From a virus: a DNA stretch of 45,339 nt. This document shows, piece after piece, positions 32,166 to 40,430 of this stretch. A program made the position numbers and the translations under genes. How positions within the stretch are numbered: position 1 is the stretch's first letter; the number at the start of each line of letters is the position of its first letter. Where the stretch lies: positions 1 through 45,339 of IMG/VR virus record IMGVR_UViG_3300006924_000048; one strand, 5' to 3'. The notes below the pieces were generated by a model. It had not been told where the DNA came from. It ran no database searches and saw nothing but the letters and a program-made list of their open reading frames with translations.

Positions 32166-33223
32166 TGTTTGCAACGCTCGTATAAACCTAACGTATATTC
32201 AATTATAGACTTAGCATCGTCTAAATCCATCGTTCCAATAAACTCTTCTATAGCTTGCTCTACATCCACCCCAGACAAGTCCTCAATATCCTCCCTATTA
32301 TCTAAAATACGGTTAAAGTTAATATCGTAATCTATAGAGAGTTGTTCCGGCTGTAGTTTGTTAAATACAGCAGTAAGAACATCCATGTCATCCTGCGAAA
32401 TATTCTTATCTACTTTTAACTTAACAATGTTATTACTAATTCTATTTTTGACTATTGGTGTAATTTCACCCTCTTCTACTAATTCACTAAGAGTTATTTT
32501 TTCGTAACATGGAGAAACATTATTTTCGAAGAACTCATACTCTAAGGTATCCAAGTCTAATATATGATAACCTTTTCGATTACCAGCATCACCAAAATCC
32601 ATTTGAAAGGGATTACCAACATACAGAATAGTACCAGCACCAAACTGCTTTTCATGTCTAGTATGAAAATGACCAGATATAACTAGTGAAGATTTTTTAA
32701 GAAGATCTTTAACACGAACACCTTCTTCACAAATCTTAAAAGCATTCATTTTAAAAGTCTCAATTTCAAAGTGACCGAATATTACATCACTATCTTCAAT
32801 AACCTTAGTAGGTGTATTCCATGGGCAAAAAGAAAGCTTTTTATCAAATGCCTCTAACGTCTGATATTGCTCTAATATGGTAACGTTTTTTCTATTCTTA
32901 AAAATAGATAGCGAGTTTACATCTGTTCTATGTTTATAGTAAATATCATGATTGCCGGTTATTGCAATAAGATTAAACTCTTCAAACATATCTAAAATAT
33001 CTGCAGATACTTGCAAGGTATTAACAGATATTTCTGAACGGTTGTGATGCCAATCACCACAAAAAATAATGTCTTTAATACCTTTATCCCGACACTCTTC
33101 ACGAAACCAGTTAGCCCATTCAATAGCATATTTATGCCATTCAGAACTATTAGAGTGTACTCCAAGATGTAGGTCGCTAAAGATAGCAACTTTATTCTTT
33201 TTAATAGTCGGAATCATCATCAA
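32162..33223 (-). CDS. 47: Recombination endonuclease subunit gp47 (Mre11/SbcD-like)
   Basis: This is a metallophosphoesterase nuclease, the partner of gp46. Motifs are FSDLHLG (residues 15-21), FCGDWHHN, ITGNHDIYYK and ISGHFHTRH, all metal ligands in order. Its length of 353 aa is near T4 gp47 (339). Three consecutive Met codons make the exact start uncertain by 6 nt. The gene begins inside the end of gp55 and overlaps gp46 by 4 nt, so gp55, gp47 and gp46 form one unit. Confidence 0.93.
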   Translation of the reverse strand: MMMIPTIKKNKVAIFSDLHLGVHSNSSEWHKYAIEWANWFREECRDKGIKDIIFCGDWHHNRSEISVNTLQVSADILDMFEEFNLIAITGNHDIYYKHRTDVNSLSIFKNRKNVTILEQYQTLEAFDKKLSFCPWNTPTKVIEDSDVIFGHFEIETFKMNAFKICEEGVRVKDLLKKSSLVISGHFHTRHEKQFGAGTILYVGNPFQMDFGDAGNRKGYHILDLDTLEYEFFENNVSPCYEKITLSELVEEGEITPIVKNRISNNIVKLKVDKNISQDDMDVLTAVFNKLQPEQLSIDYDINFNRILDNREDIEDLSGVDVEQAIEEFIGTMDLDDAKSIIEYTLGLYERCKQ

Positions 33224-33632
33224 TAGGCTTCACATAAACAGTACCGTGTGTGTTTCTGGGATCTGTCATATACTCTTCGTATACCTTCTCTTTATATGAA
33301 GTAATAGTTTGATGATGCTTTTTCTCTTTCTTAATACGATTTATAAAAGCGTGATAAGCAATAGTTGTAAAATATGAGAATGGATTAGACTTAGTCTCAA
33401 ACTTATATTTTTTATATTTTAAGGCAGCATACATTTTAATTAATGCATCACCAATCATATCGTCCTTATAGCTATAGTTAATAAAGGATCCATTATAGCT
33501 CAACCCATAAGCAATCTTTTTAATATTCTCAGCAAGGTCGTCAGTCAAAATATCTGAGTCGTAATACTTACGCAAACTCTCTCTGAATTCTGCTGGTTTA
33601 ATATAATACTCTTCTTTAGCTGCTTTAGACAT
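33201..33632 (-). CDS. 55: Late-transcription sigma factor gp55
   Basis: In T4, gp55 directs host RNA polymerase to TATAAATA late promoters. The core SYKDDMIGDALIKMYAALKY and NPFSYFTTIAYHAFINRI match sigma region 2 as it appears in gp55 proteins. Length is 143 aa (T4 185). The C-terminus (PIDDDSDY) is acidic, but I do not see the T4-type clamp-binding tail. Its presence supports reading the TAAATA boxes of this window as late promoters. The promoter is TTGATC-N16-TATAAT, 8 nt before the ATG. Confidence 0.88.
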   Translation of the reverse strand: MSKAAKEEYYIKPAEFRESLRKYYDSDILTDDLAENIKKIAYGLSYNGSFINYSYKDDMIGDALIKMYAALKYKKYKFETKSNPFSYFTTIAYHAFINRIKKEKKHHQTITSYKEKVYEEYMTDPRNTHGTVYVKPIDDDSDY

Positions 33633-33640
33633 TCTACATA

Positions 33641-33668
33641 ATTATAGCCTTAATTTAATAAAGATCAA
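33641..33668 (-). promoter_or_regulatory. Early-type promoter of gp55-gp47-gp46
   Basis: TTGATC (33668-33663), 16 nt, TATAAT (33646-33641), 8 nt, ATG 33632. The -35 box overlaps the end of uvsW. Confidence 0.65.
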
Positions 33669-35104
33669 CTAATTTCTGCTACCTTATATTGAATTTTCTC
33701 TTTATCATATATGGCCATCCGCTTCTCACAATGTGCTATACCATATTTAAGTTGATCGCAAATATCAAAAATAATAAGTTTATCTTTCGAATCATGTTTA
33801 CGAAGGCCGCGGCCAATAGACTGAACTGTACGTATAAAGCTCTTACCACCCGATGCAAAAATAATATTGTGTAGATTCTTAATGTTAACTCCTGTAGCAA
33901 AAATTGCACTAATAGCTACAACAACAACATTAGTTTCTCTCTCCATTATTGCTTTAATTTTTTCACGCTCTTCGACATCCACTGACCCTTGAATAAAATA
34001 AACTTTTTTATTTTCAAGTTTTTTGAGATGTTCCATAATAACATCACCGTGAGCGATATGGTTAACCATGATAAGAGTATTAGCAGATAGCTTGCCAACA
34101 AGGGATTTGATGATATTATTTCGTTTATCATTACTATATATATACTCAAGTTCATCTCTATAACCTGTTTGACCACTAAAGTGGGGTTTTGGACTATATT
34201 TAATATTTAAAATTTTAATGCTAACATTTGTAAGATAATCTTCTAACCGTAATTCAAAGGATGATTTTTCATAAATAACCGGACCAAGTTTTCCAATAAT
34301 AGACCACTTATTAAGTTGATCCTCTGGCAGGGTACCGGTAAATCCAAACTTATTAGGTGTATTAATCTGCTGTACTATCTTTGAGATTTTATTACCTGCA
34401 GTAATTTTATGACATTCATCAACAATAAGTAAATCAATATACTTTAACCAATCATTATCATCAAACCTACTTTGTATAATACCAATGTTTGCAATAATAA
34501 CATTAGCTGTAAGATCTGGTTTATTTTTACCAGTCCATTTTGTAAGTTTATATGTTGTACCACAGTTTAAAAATTCCTCATACGTTTGAGTAACTAGACC
34601 TAAATCAGGTACAAGCATTAAGCATTTAAAGGTATCCTTGTCTTTTGATACTCTAAAGAAGTTTTCAATTAATGCTGCAGTAGTAAATGTCTTTCCTGCT
34701 CCAGTTCCAAGTACGCAAGTACCTGTACCAATTCTCATGGCTTTGCGTATTACTTCTTCTTGATATTCACGCAATGTAAATTTAAACTTATCAAACAAAT
34801 CAGCCCCAATACCAACTTTAATAGCTTTAGATAGTTTATCTGTTAAAACTACCTCCTCATTAATTTGATTTTTAATTAGATATTGACGCACTTCCCAATA
34901 CATGCCTAACTCACATGTACCGGTTGGAGTTATAACATATTTACGCCTAGGAGCAAATCGAGCATATCTCCTAGCAAACCGAGCACCAGTATTTTCTACA
35001 GAAAAATGCTCACGTATATTATCAAATAAATCTGCATCACTACATCTAATAATTAATTTACTAGGTTGTCTTGCAGTAGGCCCTTTATAGTCAAACTCTA
35101 TCAT
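33665..35104 (-). CDS. uvsW: UvsW helicase (SF2)
   Basis: UvsW remodels branched DNA and R-loops during recombination-dependent replication. The N-terminal 95 residues form the small DNA-binding domain. Motif I is GTGAGKT (133-139), motif II is VDECHK, motif III is GFTGTL, and motif VI is QSIGRGLRKH. Length is 479 aa (T4 about 500). Its ATG overlaps the stop of UvsY, keeping the T4 uvsW-uvsY neighbourhood. Confidence 0.93.
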   Translation of the reverse strand: MIEFDYKGPTARQPSKLIIRCSDADLFDNIREHFSVENTGARFARRYARFAPRRKYVITPTGTCELGMYWEVRQYLIKNQINEEVVLTDKLSKAIKVGIGADLFDKFKFTLREYQEEVIRKAMRIGTGTCVLGTGAGKTFTTAALIENFFRVSKDKDTFKCLMLVPDLGLVTQTYEEFLNCGTTYKLTKWTGKNKPDLTANVIIANIGIIQSRFDDNDWLKYIDLLIVDECHKITAGNKISKIVQQINTPNKFGFTGTLPEDQLNKWSIIGKLGPVIYEKSSFELRLEDYLTNVSIKILNIKYSPKPHFSGQTGYRDELEYIYSNDKRNNIIKSLVGKLSANTLIMVNHIAHGDVIMEHLKKLENKKVYFIQGSVDVEEREKIKAIMERETNVVVVAISAIFATGVNIKNLHNIIFASGGKSFIRTVQSIGRGLRKHDSKDKLIIFDICDQLKYGIAHCEKRMAIYDKEKIQYKVAEIS

Positions 35105-35499
35105 TACATTTGCTCCATCTTCATAATCTCAACAGCATTTTTAATATCGAATCCCATTTGCGACATAGTCTTTTCAACCTTTTCTAAATATTCAATTATA
35201 ATATCTAGCTCTTTTATTTTTGAAGTTAATGATGAAAGTGACTCATGTCTTTCAGCTGCTTGCTCCGCTGCTGATTGAGATAGCTTTACTGGAGATGTTG
35301 CAATTACCTCTTTAGTAATATTTTTCTTAAGTTTTCTTTTCTTTTCAAACGTTTGATTACGTTCAATCTTAGCTGTAATAAGTTTAGCTACCCAATAATG
35401 CTTACGTGCTGGTAACCGCATCGACTGCTCTTTAATATTAAAATCATCAAGTACGAGATCTTTTCCAACCTCTTCAAAATACTTTTTTAGCAATTCCAC
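35104..35499 (-). CDS. uvsY: UvsY, recombination mediator
   Basis: UvsY loads UvsX onto gp32-coated ssDNA. The 131-aa protein has the T4 size (137), a basic helical middle (KHYWVAKLITAKIERNQTFEKKRKLKK) and an end GFDIKNAVEIMKMEQM that parallels the C-terminus of T4 UvsY. It lies directly before uvsW as in T4. The start is GTG, with TTGATT-N16-TAATCT ending 6 nt before it. Sequence similarity is modest, so synteny carries part of the weight. Confidence 0.75.
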   Translation of the reverse strand: MELLKKYFEEVGKDLVLDDFNIKEQSMRLPARKHYWVAKLITAKIERNQTFEKKRKLKKNITKEVIATSPVKLSQSAAEQAAERHESLSSLTSKIKELDIIIEYLEKVEKTMSQMGFDIKNAVEIMKMEQM

Positions 35500-35505
35500 A
35501 TATAT

Positions 35506-35533
35506 AGATTAAATAACTATATGGAAAAATCAA
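35506..35533 (-). promoter_or_regulatory. Early-type promoter of uvsY-uvsW
   Basis: TTGATT (35533-35528), 16 nt, TAATCT (35511-35506), 6 nt, GTG 35499. The -35 box lies inside the first codons of the opposite late gene. Confidence 0.5.
35510..35515 (+). promoter_or_regulatory. TAAATA late-type promoter
   Basis: TAAATA, 5 nt before ATG 35521. It overlaps the -10 box of the divergent uvsY promoter by 2 bp. Confidence 0.5.
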
Positions 35534-35895
35534 CTGGTAAATTTGCTCGTTACTTTAAACGCATATTACAAGAGGATATATCCGCCGGAGATGCTGGTGT
35601 TGGTAGTGGAGCTGGTGGGTTTTCCTCTACCAATATTAACTCTGGTGATTTTTATGCTCCAGGTGATGCAAGAGTACCTAAAGCTATAGGTAAAAAGACT
35701 GCTACAAGGAAAGGCTCTGTGGGTAATGTTAATAAAAAGGATAAAAAGAAAAAAAATATAGATAAATTATTCTTAAAAGGAGAAAATGCAGAAGAAAAAA
35801 TGTGTCCTGATGCTTGCTGTGGCATGCCAGTAAGTAAATGTAAATGCGGACCTGACTGCCCTCACTGTAATTGCCACGAACTTAATAATGCTTGA
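35521..35895 (+). CDS. Late protein with capsid-targeting-like start and Cys-rich tail
   Basis: It starts MEKSTGKFARYFKRILQEDISAG. The basic amphipathic helix ending in L-Q-E fits the gp21-type (L/I)-x-E cleavage rule. A Gly/Ser-rich disordered region and a Lys-rich stretch follow. The last 30 residues are cysteine-rich: CPDACCGMPVSKCKC, then CPHCNCH, nine cysteines in all plus a histidine, suggesting a compact zinc or iron-sulfur site. The family is not recognised. It is the first gene of the ten-gene plus-strand block. Confidence 0.65.
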   Translation: MEKSTGKFARYFKRILQEDISAGDAGVGSGAGGFSSTNINSGDFYAPGDARVPKAIGKKTATRKGSVGNVNKKDKKKKNIDKLFLKGENAEEKMCPDACCGMPVSKCKCGPDCPHCNCHELNNA

Positions 35896-36316
35896 TTTGG
35901 GACACTGGACTTGCAAAGAGTCATTAACTGAGTTACCGTTTGGGTTTGTTTATATCATTACAAACCTTTCAAACGGTATGAAGTATATCGGTAAAAAACA
36001 AATAGTTAAGAAAACTAGAAGACCTCCACTTAAAGGTAAAAAACGTAAAAGAATTATAGTTGGAGAGTCAGATTGGAAGACATATACTGGCTCATCTGAT
36101 AGATTAAATGCGGATATCGAAAAACTTGGCAAGAATAAATTTAAATTTGAAATAATTCGTAGTTGCGGTACTAAAAGTGAGTTAGCTTACATGGAAACCT
36201 TTTATCAATTCCAGTCAGAAGCATTATTACGTGAGGATTACTATAATGGTATTCTAAATGTGCGTATAGGTAAGGTAAAATTTACTAGAACACCACCAAA
36301 ACTATTGCTATCATAA
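35888..36316 (+). CDS. GIY-YIG-type nuclease
   Basis: The catalytic motif reads GFVYIITNLSNGMKYIG with GFVY at residues 19-22 and YIG at 33-35. K/R-rich and W63-KTYTGSS segments come next. The likely metal-binding Glu is E103 in ELAYMETFYQ. The pattern is that of small phage GIY-YIG proteins (VYKITNLxNGKxYIGKK type). It might be a free-standing endonuclease rather than an intron-homing enzyme, since no intron is visible. It overlaps the preceding gene by 8 nt. Confidence 0.8.
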   Translation: MLDLGHWTCKESLTELPFGFVYIITNLSNGMKYIGKKQIVKKTRRPPLKGKKRKRIIVGESDWKTYTGSSDRLNADIEKLGKNKFKFEIIRSCGTKSELAYMETFYQFQSEALLREDYYNGILNVRIGKVKFTRTPPKLLLS

Positions 36317-36332
36317 GGAACAGCTTTATAAT
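36317..36332 (+). promoter_or_regulatory. GGAAC-N5-TATAAT promoter
   Basis: GGAAC (36317-36321), 5 nt, TATAAT (36327-36332), 14 nt, ATG 36347. A TTGCTA also lies 16 nt upstream of the -10 box. Confidence 0.6.
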
Positions 36333-36346
36333 TAGGTAAGCTAGTA

Positions 36347-36814
36347 ATGAAAAACTACTTTGACCTAACAAATGACGTAGAATACGTCAATTTAAGGCCA
36401 TATTTAGATGTATCTTACAATGAGTATCAATATTACATAACAGAATCTGAATTATGTAATATTTCTGCTAAAGAAAAGAAGCAACTTAGTTTACATTTTA
36501 TATTAACACAAATATTTTATGTTTGTACGCAATCTGATCGTAAAAAATGCTTTTATTACGATTGCAGTAGTGAGGATAACGAATTTAAGCTTATTAAGCT
36601 CATTTTTAGTGCATTACCCTCGCGGTTAGTTGTTAGAGAACAATCGTTTGACAATTTTGTTAAAGAAGATTGCATGTACTACCCATATATACCAGTTGAC
36701 ACCAGTAAAATATGCTGGAAAAAGTTTAAAAAGCTTCTTAAGAGATATAATCTCACTGCTTTAGAGAAAAACTTTACTAAAAATAATAACGTTAAATTAT
36801 CGCTAATACATTAA
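36347..36814 (+). CDS. Unknown 155-aa protein
   Basis: This protein is rich in Tyr, Lys and Cys (YLDVSYNEYQYYITESELC, then RKKCFYYDC). It is mixed alpha/beta with a basic C-terminus. The family is not recognised and no capsid-targeting-like start is present. It has its own GGAAC-type promoter, so it may be expressed earlier than the surrounding late genes. Confidence 0.6.
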   Translation: MKNYFDLTNDVEYVNLRPYLDVSYNEYQYYITESELCNISAKEKKQLSLHFILTQIFYVCTQSDRKKCFYYDCSSEDNEFKLIKLIFSALPSRLVVREQSFDNFVKEDCMYYPYIPVDTSKICWKKFKKLLKRYNLTALEKNFTKNNNVKLSLIH

Positions 36815-36817
36815 ATA
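36812..36817 (+). promoter_or_regulatory. TAAATA late-type promoter
   Basis: TTAAATA, 5 nt before ATG 36823, overlapping the stop of the previous gene. Confidence 0.5.
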
Positions 36818-36822
36818 TTAAC

Positions 36823-37248
36823 ATGAGTAAGTTTCTTGATCTTATTGAAGAGAACACCCCAGATCTAAATTTAGATGAAAAAATTGCTGCTAAAAGGGCT
36901 GTTCAGCGTTGCTTAATGGAGAAAGATATTAAATGTGATGCAGATCAGAAATCAGATGACGTAATGATTCATTTACCAGATGGTCGTATTGTAAAATTAG
37001 AGGTTAAAGAGTTTGTTGAGGTAGAGGATGCTGAAACCATGAAACCTGAATTAACTCAGCAGGGTGATAAGGCCGCTGAGCTAGCTTTAGCTATGGGAGC
37101 AGCTACAGATGTAGTAGGTAAGGTTGACCCTAAAGCTGGTATGTTTGCGCGTGATGGTGCAAAAAAACTTGCAAAGGTTACAAACCAAGTTTATCTTCAA
37201 GTAGCCAATGATTTAAAAAAATCTCTTAAAGCAATTAAAAAAGGTTAA
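36823..37248 (+). CDS. Small late protein with capsid-targeting-like start
   Basis: It starts MSKFLDLIEENTPDLN, where I-E-E fits the (L/I)-x-E rule. A short beta unit (DVMIHLPDGRIVKLEVKEF) is followed by an Ala/Lys-rich helical half (DKAAELALAMGAATDVVG). The C-terminus is basic (DLKKSLKAIKKG). The family is not recognised. An internal DNA-associated head protein would fit its small size, basic tail and late-type promoter, but this is inferred. Confidence 0.6.
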   Translation: MSKFLDLIEENTPDLNLDEKIAAKRAVQRCLMEKDIKCDADQKSDDVMIHLPDGRIVKLEVKEFVEVEDAETMKPELTQQGDKAAELALAMGAATDVVGKVDPKAGMFARDGAKKLAKVTNQVYLQVANDLKKSLKAIKKG

Positions 37249-37253
37249 TTAAT

Positions 37254-37565
37254 ATGAAAACTTTAAATATATTTAAAAAGTACGAAGCTATTTATAATGA
37301 AGCTGATGAGCCAGAGATGGAAGCTGACGCTACAGATGTTGCCGAACAACCACCAGCTCCGGAGCCAGTTTCTGCAGAAGGTAAAATATTCCTAGCTGAT
37401 CTTATTCTTAAAGCATTTTTACACGAGCCTGATGCTAGTGCTGCTCAAACAGCTGTTGATTTGCAAACAAAAGTTGATGAGGATCCTAACAACGTTATTA
37501 GTACTATTGCAAGCATCGTACAAATTGGTGCAGAAGATTTAAAAGATACGCTTGAACAAGCATAA
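37254..37565 (+). CDS. Small acidic protein
   Basis: It starts MKTLNIFKKYEAIYNEADEPE. The beginning MKT plus aromatic/basic helix resembles head-targeting sequences of T4 internal proteins, although the P3 residue before the Glu is Tyr and not Leu/Ile. An acidic, Pro-rich linker leads to a helical domain (FLADLILKAFLHEPDASAAQTAVDL). The family is not recognised. It lies 5 nt after its neighbour. Translation probably depends on the upstream gene. Confidence 0.6.
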   Translation: MKTLNIFKKYEAIYNEADEPEMEADATDVAEQPPAPEPVSAEGKIFLADLILKAFLHEPDASAAQTAVDLQTKVDEDPNNVISTIASIVQIGAEDLKDTLEQA

Positions 37566-37587
37566 TCAGCATTTATATAGTAAGGTT

Positions 37588-38640
37588 ATGCAATTAGAAG
37601 ATATATATACTAAAAAAATACTCACAAGTGAAGAGTACCATAGCCCTCGTAAAAGGCTTGAACATCTTTATGAAGATGTAACCTTATATATAAAAGATGG
37701 TGAAAAATATAGCCCTGTAGGAGATGTTCCAGAAGATATTTACCGTAAAGTTCAAAGAATTGCATCAGGTAAAAATACTTCTGGAATGATTACAACTTAT
37801 CTTAATGATAAATTCTATTCTCAGGATTCATTTAAGGGTGAAGATGATTTTGAAACTCTTGTTAGCTTGCTTGATGATGGTGAGTTTGAAACTTACATTG
37901 AATCCGATAATAAGCCAACATTAGCTGATAATAGAGTTAACAATATTATTAATTTAGCCTCTAAAAACGGTATGAGTGAGAAGCTAGCAAAGAAAGTTGC
38001 TAGGTTTACACCAGTTGATAAAGGTGGTAGTAATGTTGGTCCGGGTGAAGTTCTTCTTGCTCTTACCTTTTCTGATGTAACTAACGCTGTTGGTGGTGGT
38101 GATTTATCTATTAGTGGTGAAGCTCTAGAAGTAAAAGGTCAAGGTGGTCGATTAGGCCAACAAGCTGGTAGGGGAGGTATTAAATTTGATACCGATGCTC
38201 TTACTTCTAATTTAAGTAACCCTCCTGAGATTCAAGCGGTTTCATTAGAAGGAATTATACACCAACTTTATAAAGCTTATCAAGCGGAAGGTAAAGAGAG
38301 TTCGTTCGTTAATGACCTTAAACAAGGCTTAAAATCTGCTTATCCATATAGCAGTATGGAATATCTAGAAGGAGTTAATTATGATAGTGTGAGTACAAAA
38401 CAGGGCATTAAAGTTGTCCGTGGTGATATTCGCAAAGCTATAACAAAAGTTAATTTAGATAACTATGCGCGTAAATATAATTATGAAGATTTTATTTTTA
38501 TCGATAAGACAAAGCTAAACTACGCTATGTTTAAGCGTGAAGAGGCACTTCGTAATGGTGGATTAATTGATGATGAAAAACTTGTCACTTCAAACTACTC
38601 AATTAATGACTTCTACCCTAATTTCAAGTTTAATTTCTAA
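37588..38640 (+). CDS. PD-(D/E)XK-type nuclease candidate
   Basis: The key region is VGPGEVLLALTF, then GGGDLSISGEALEVKGQ. This gives the acidic residues E154, D172 and E181-x-K183, spaced as in PD-(D/E)XK nucleases, followed by a Gly-rich GGRLG loop. The enzyme would cut DNA, but no relative is certain. A TTG at 37552 would add 12 residues and overlap the previous gene. ATG 37588, with AAGG just upstream, is preferred and gives 350 aa. It lies among proteins with head-targeting-like starts, though its own start does not clearly match. Confidence 0.7.
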   Translation: MQLEDIYTKKILTSEEYHSPRKRLEHLYEDVTLYIKDGEKYSPVGDVPEDIYRKVQRIASGKNTSGMITTYLNDKFYSQDSFKGEDDFETLVSLLDDGEFETYIESDNKPTLADNRVNNIINLASKNGMSEKLAKKVARFTPVDKGGSNVGPGEVLLALTFSDVTNAVGGGDLSISGEALEVKGQGGRLGQQAGRGGIKFDTDALTSNLSNPPEIQAVSLEGIIHQLYKAYQAEGKESSFVNDLKQGLKSAYPYSSMEYLEGVNYDSVSTKQGIKVVRGDIRKAITKVNLDNYARKYNYEDFIFIDKTKLNYAMFKREEALRNGGLIDDEKLVTSNYSINDFYPNFKFNF

Positions 38641-38641
38641 A

Positions 38642-38657
38642 GGAACACCGATATAAT
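38642..38657 (+). promoter_or_regulatory. GGAAC-N5-TATAAT promoter
   Basis: AAAGGAAC (GGAAC 38642-38646), 5 nt, TATAAT (38652-38657), 7 nt, ATG 38665. It starts 1 nt after the stop of the previous gene. Confidence 0.65.
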
Positions 38658-38664
38658 TAAGAAA

Positions 38665-39882
38665 ATGCGTAGTTTTAAACAATTTCATCTAAATTCACAG
38701 CTTTTAACTGAGGCTAAAGCTAATACTCACTTAACTCACTTAGAAGAACTGGTGTTAACTAAGGGAGAGAAGGGATATGATGTGGCTCGTACCATGATTA
38801 GCAATCTTCTCTCTAAATTACAGGGTAAATCCAAAAGAAGCGTCAATACTTCAGTGAAATGGGATGGAGCTCCTGCTATTTTTGCTGGAAAGCACCCAGA
38901 AACCGGTAAATTCTTTGTTGGTACTAAGTCTATCTTTAATAATGAGCCTAAAATCAACTATACAGATGCTGATGTTGAGATGAATCATGGTCATGCACCT
39001 GGACTTGCTGATAAACTTAAGAAAGCTCTTAAATATCTTCCAAAATTAGGTATTAAAGGCATTTTACAAGGTGATTTCATGTTTGATTCATCAATGCTTG
39101 AGACAGTAATGCAGGATGGTGTTAAACATATCGCATTTAAACCTAATACTATTAAGTATGCCGTCGAAGCAGACTCAGATCTTGGTAAAGAAATTGCAAA
39201 TTCTGTGTTTGGTATTGTTTTTCATACCGGTTATAGTGATTTAAACTCACCACCTCAATATGGTATCAATGTAAAAGGTCTTAATAAAGTACCAGGTGTA
39301 TGGGTTGATGATGCTGTATTTACTGATGCCACAGGAACAGTTACTCTTACAAAGGACGAGGCTAAGCAAGTTAGAGATTTAGCAAAGACTGCTGATGGTA
39401 TCAAAGTTAAATACAAAGATCTTCCATTAGACTTACTTAACATTTATGCTAACTCAGAGATTCGTGAAGGAAAATTTTTAGAAGATGCAGAGGGTTCATA
39501 TAAAGGCTTTATGAACTGGATGAAGGGACGAATGGAAAAAGAGATTGCTAAGCGCAAATCTAAAACCGGTAAAGAGCGCATTACAGAAGCATTTAAAAAG
39601 AAACTAGCTGATATTAAGTCGCGTCAAAAAGATATTATAAATTTATTTAAAATAAGTAAACTCCTATCCCAAGCTAAACAAATTTTTGTTAACAAATACA
39701 ATAATGCCGTTTACAATACAAAGCACTTTTTAGATAATGGTGACGGTACTCTTACTGCTTCTAACCCAGAAGGTTATGTTGCTGTAGGTAAAGAGGGTGA
39801 TGCAGTAAAACTAGTTGATCGTTTAGAGTTTAGTAGAGCTAACTTTAGTGGAGGTCAAACATCTACCCCAATTACCAAATGA
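38665..39882 (+). CDS. Ligase-like nucleotidyltransferase with capsid-targeting-like start
   Basis: It starts MRSFKQFHLNSQLLTEAKAN, with L-T-E followed by Ala as in T4 internal proteins. Motif I of the DNA/RNA ligase superfamily is visible as K65-W-D-G68 inside SVKWDGAPAIFAG, where the Lys would be adenylylated. GTKS follows at 86-89, then GILQGDFMF near 132-140 as a motif III candidate, and HIAFKPNTIKYAV. The C-terminal third is Lys-rich. The motif order supports a nucleotidyltransferase core, but ligase activity and substrate are unproven. Its stop overlaps the next ATG (ATGA). Confidence 0.7.
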   Translation: MRSFKQFHLNSQLLTEAKANTHLTHLEELVLTKGEKGYDVARTMISNLLSKLQGKSKRSVNTSVKWDGAPAIFAGKHPETGKFFVGTKSIFNNEPKINYTDADVEMNHGHAPGLADKLKKALKYLPKLGIKGILQGDFMFDSSMLETVMQDGVKHIAFKPNTIKYAVEADSDLGKEIANSVFGIVFHTGYSDLNSPPQYGINVKGLNKVPGVWVDDAVFTDATGTVTLTKDEAKQVRDLAKTADGIKVKYKDLPLDLLNIYANSEIREGKFLEDAEGSYKGFMNWMKGRMEKEIAKRKSKTGKERITEAFKKKLADIKSRQKDIINLFKISKLLSQAKQIFVNKYNNAVYNTKHFLDNGDGTLTASNPEGYVAVGKEGDAVKLVDRLEFSRANFSGGQTSTPITK

Positions 39883-40430
39883 AAACGTTTAGAGAGTTTT
39901 ATGAAGACGGAGAGCACCTAAGAGACAAAGAGAGAATAGCTCTTATGCCCGGTGGTTATAAGCCACCTACAAAAGGTCACTTCTCTGCATTTTTATATCT
40001 TTTAGAAAATGCTGATAAAGGTATTGTTGTAATTGGTAACAAGGACCGAGATGGTATTACAGCGGAGCAATCAAAAGCTATTTGGGATATCTATGCAAAA
40101 TATTCTAATAAGCCTGTTGAAGTTATGCTAGCGCCTATATCTCCTGTTAAATCAGTTTATGATTATGCTGATGAAAATAAAGAGGTTGAAATTATTGTTG
40201 GTGCAGGTGATAAAGACGAGGATGTGAAACGTTATTCATACTTTGAAAAGAATGCTGATAAGTACCCTCTTGTAAGTGTTACGAAGATTCCTCTACAAGC
40301 AGAAGGTATTTCAGGTACTAAGACAAGAGAGTTAATTACTAATAACTTAGATGAGGCAATTGCTTACTTTGTACCAGAAGAGGTATCTGAAACGGATAAA
40401 GATGCTATAAAATCTATCCTGACGGCATAA
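39879..40430 (+). CDS. Cytidylyltransferase/NMNAT-like nucleotidyltransferase
   Basis: It starts MKTFREFYEDGE, very like MKTYQEF of T4 internal proteins. The fold signature is LMPGGYKPPTKGHFSAF with the (H/T)xGH motif at T31-K-G-H34, and ISGTKTR at 144-150 as the ISxTxxR motif. These are hallmarks of the HxGH adenylyl/cytidylyltransferase superfamily (NMNAT, CoaD, TagD). The substrate is unknown. NAD-related adenylylation is one possibility. It is coupled to the ligase-like gene by a 4-nt overlap, and ligase-type enzymes may use NAD or ATP. Confidence 0.8.
   Translation: MKTFREFYEDGEHLRDKERIALMPGGYKPPTKGHFSAFLYLLENADKGIVVIGNKDRDGITAEQSKAIWDIYAKYSNKPVEVMLAPISPVKSVYDYADENKEVEIIVGAGDKDEDVKRYSYFEKNADKYPLVSVTKIPLQAEGISGTKTRELITNNLDEAIAYFVPEEVSETDKDAIKSILTA

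Noticed and set aside
35888-36316. Homing endonuclease in an intron
   Set aside because: The GIY-YIG gene lies between intact genes, and no interrupted gene or intron-like fold is visible around it.
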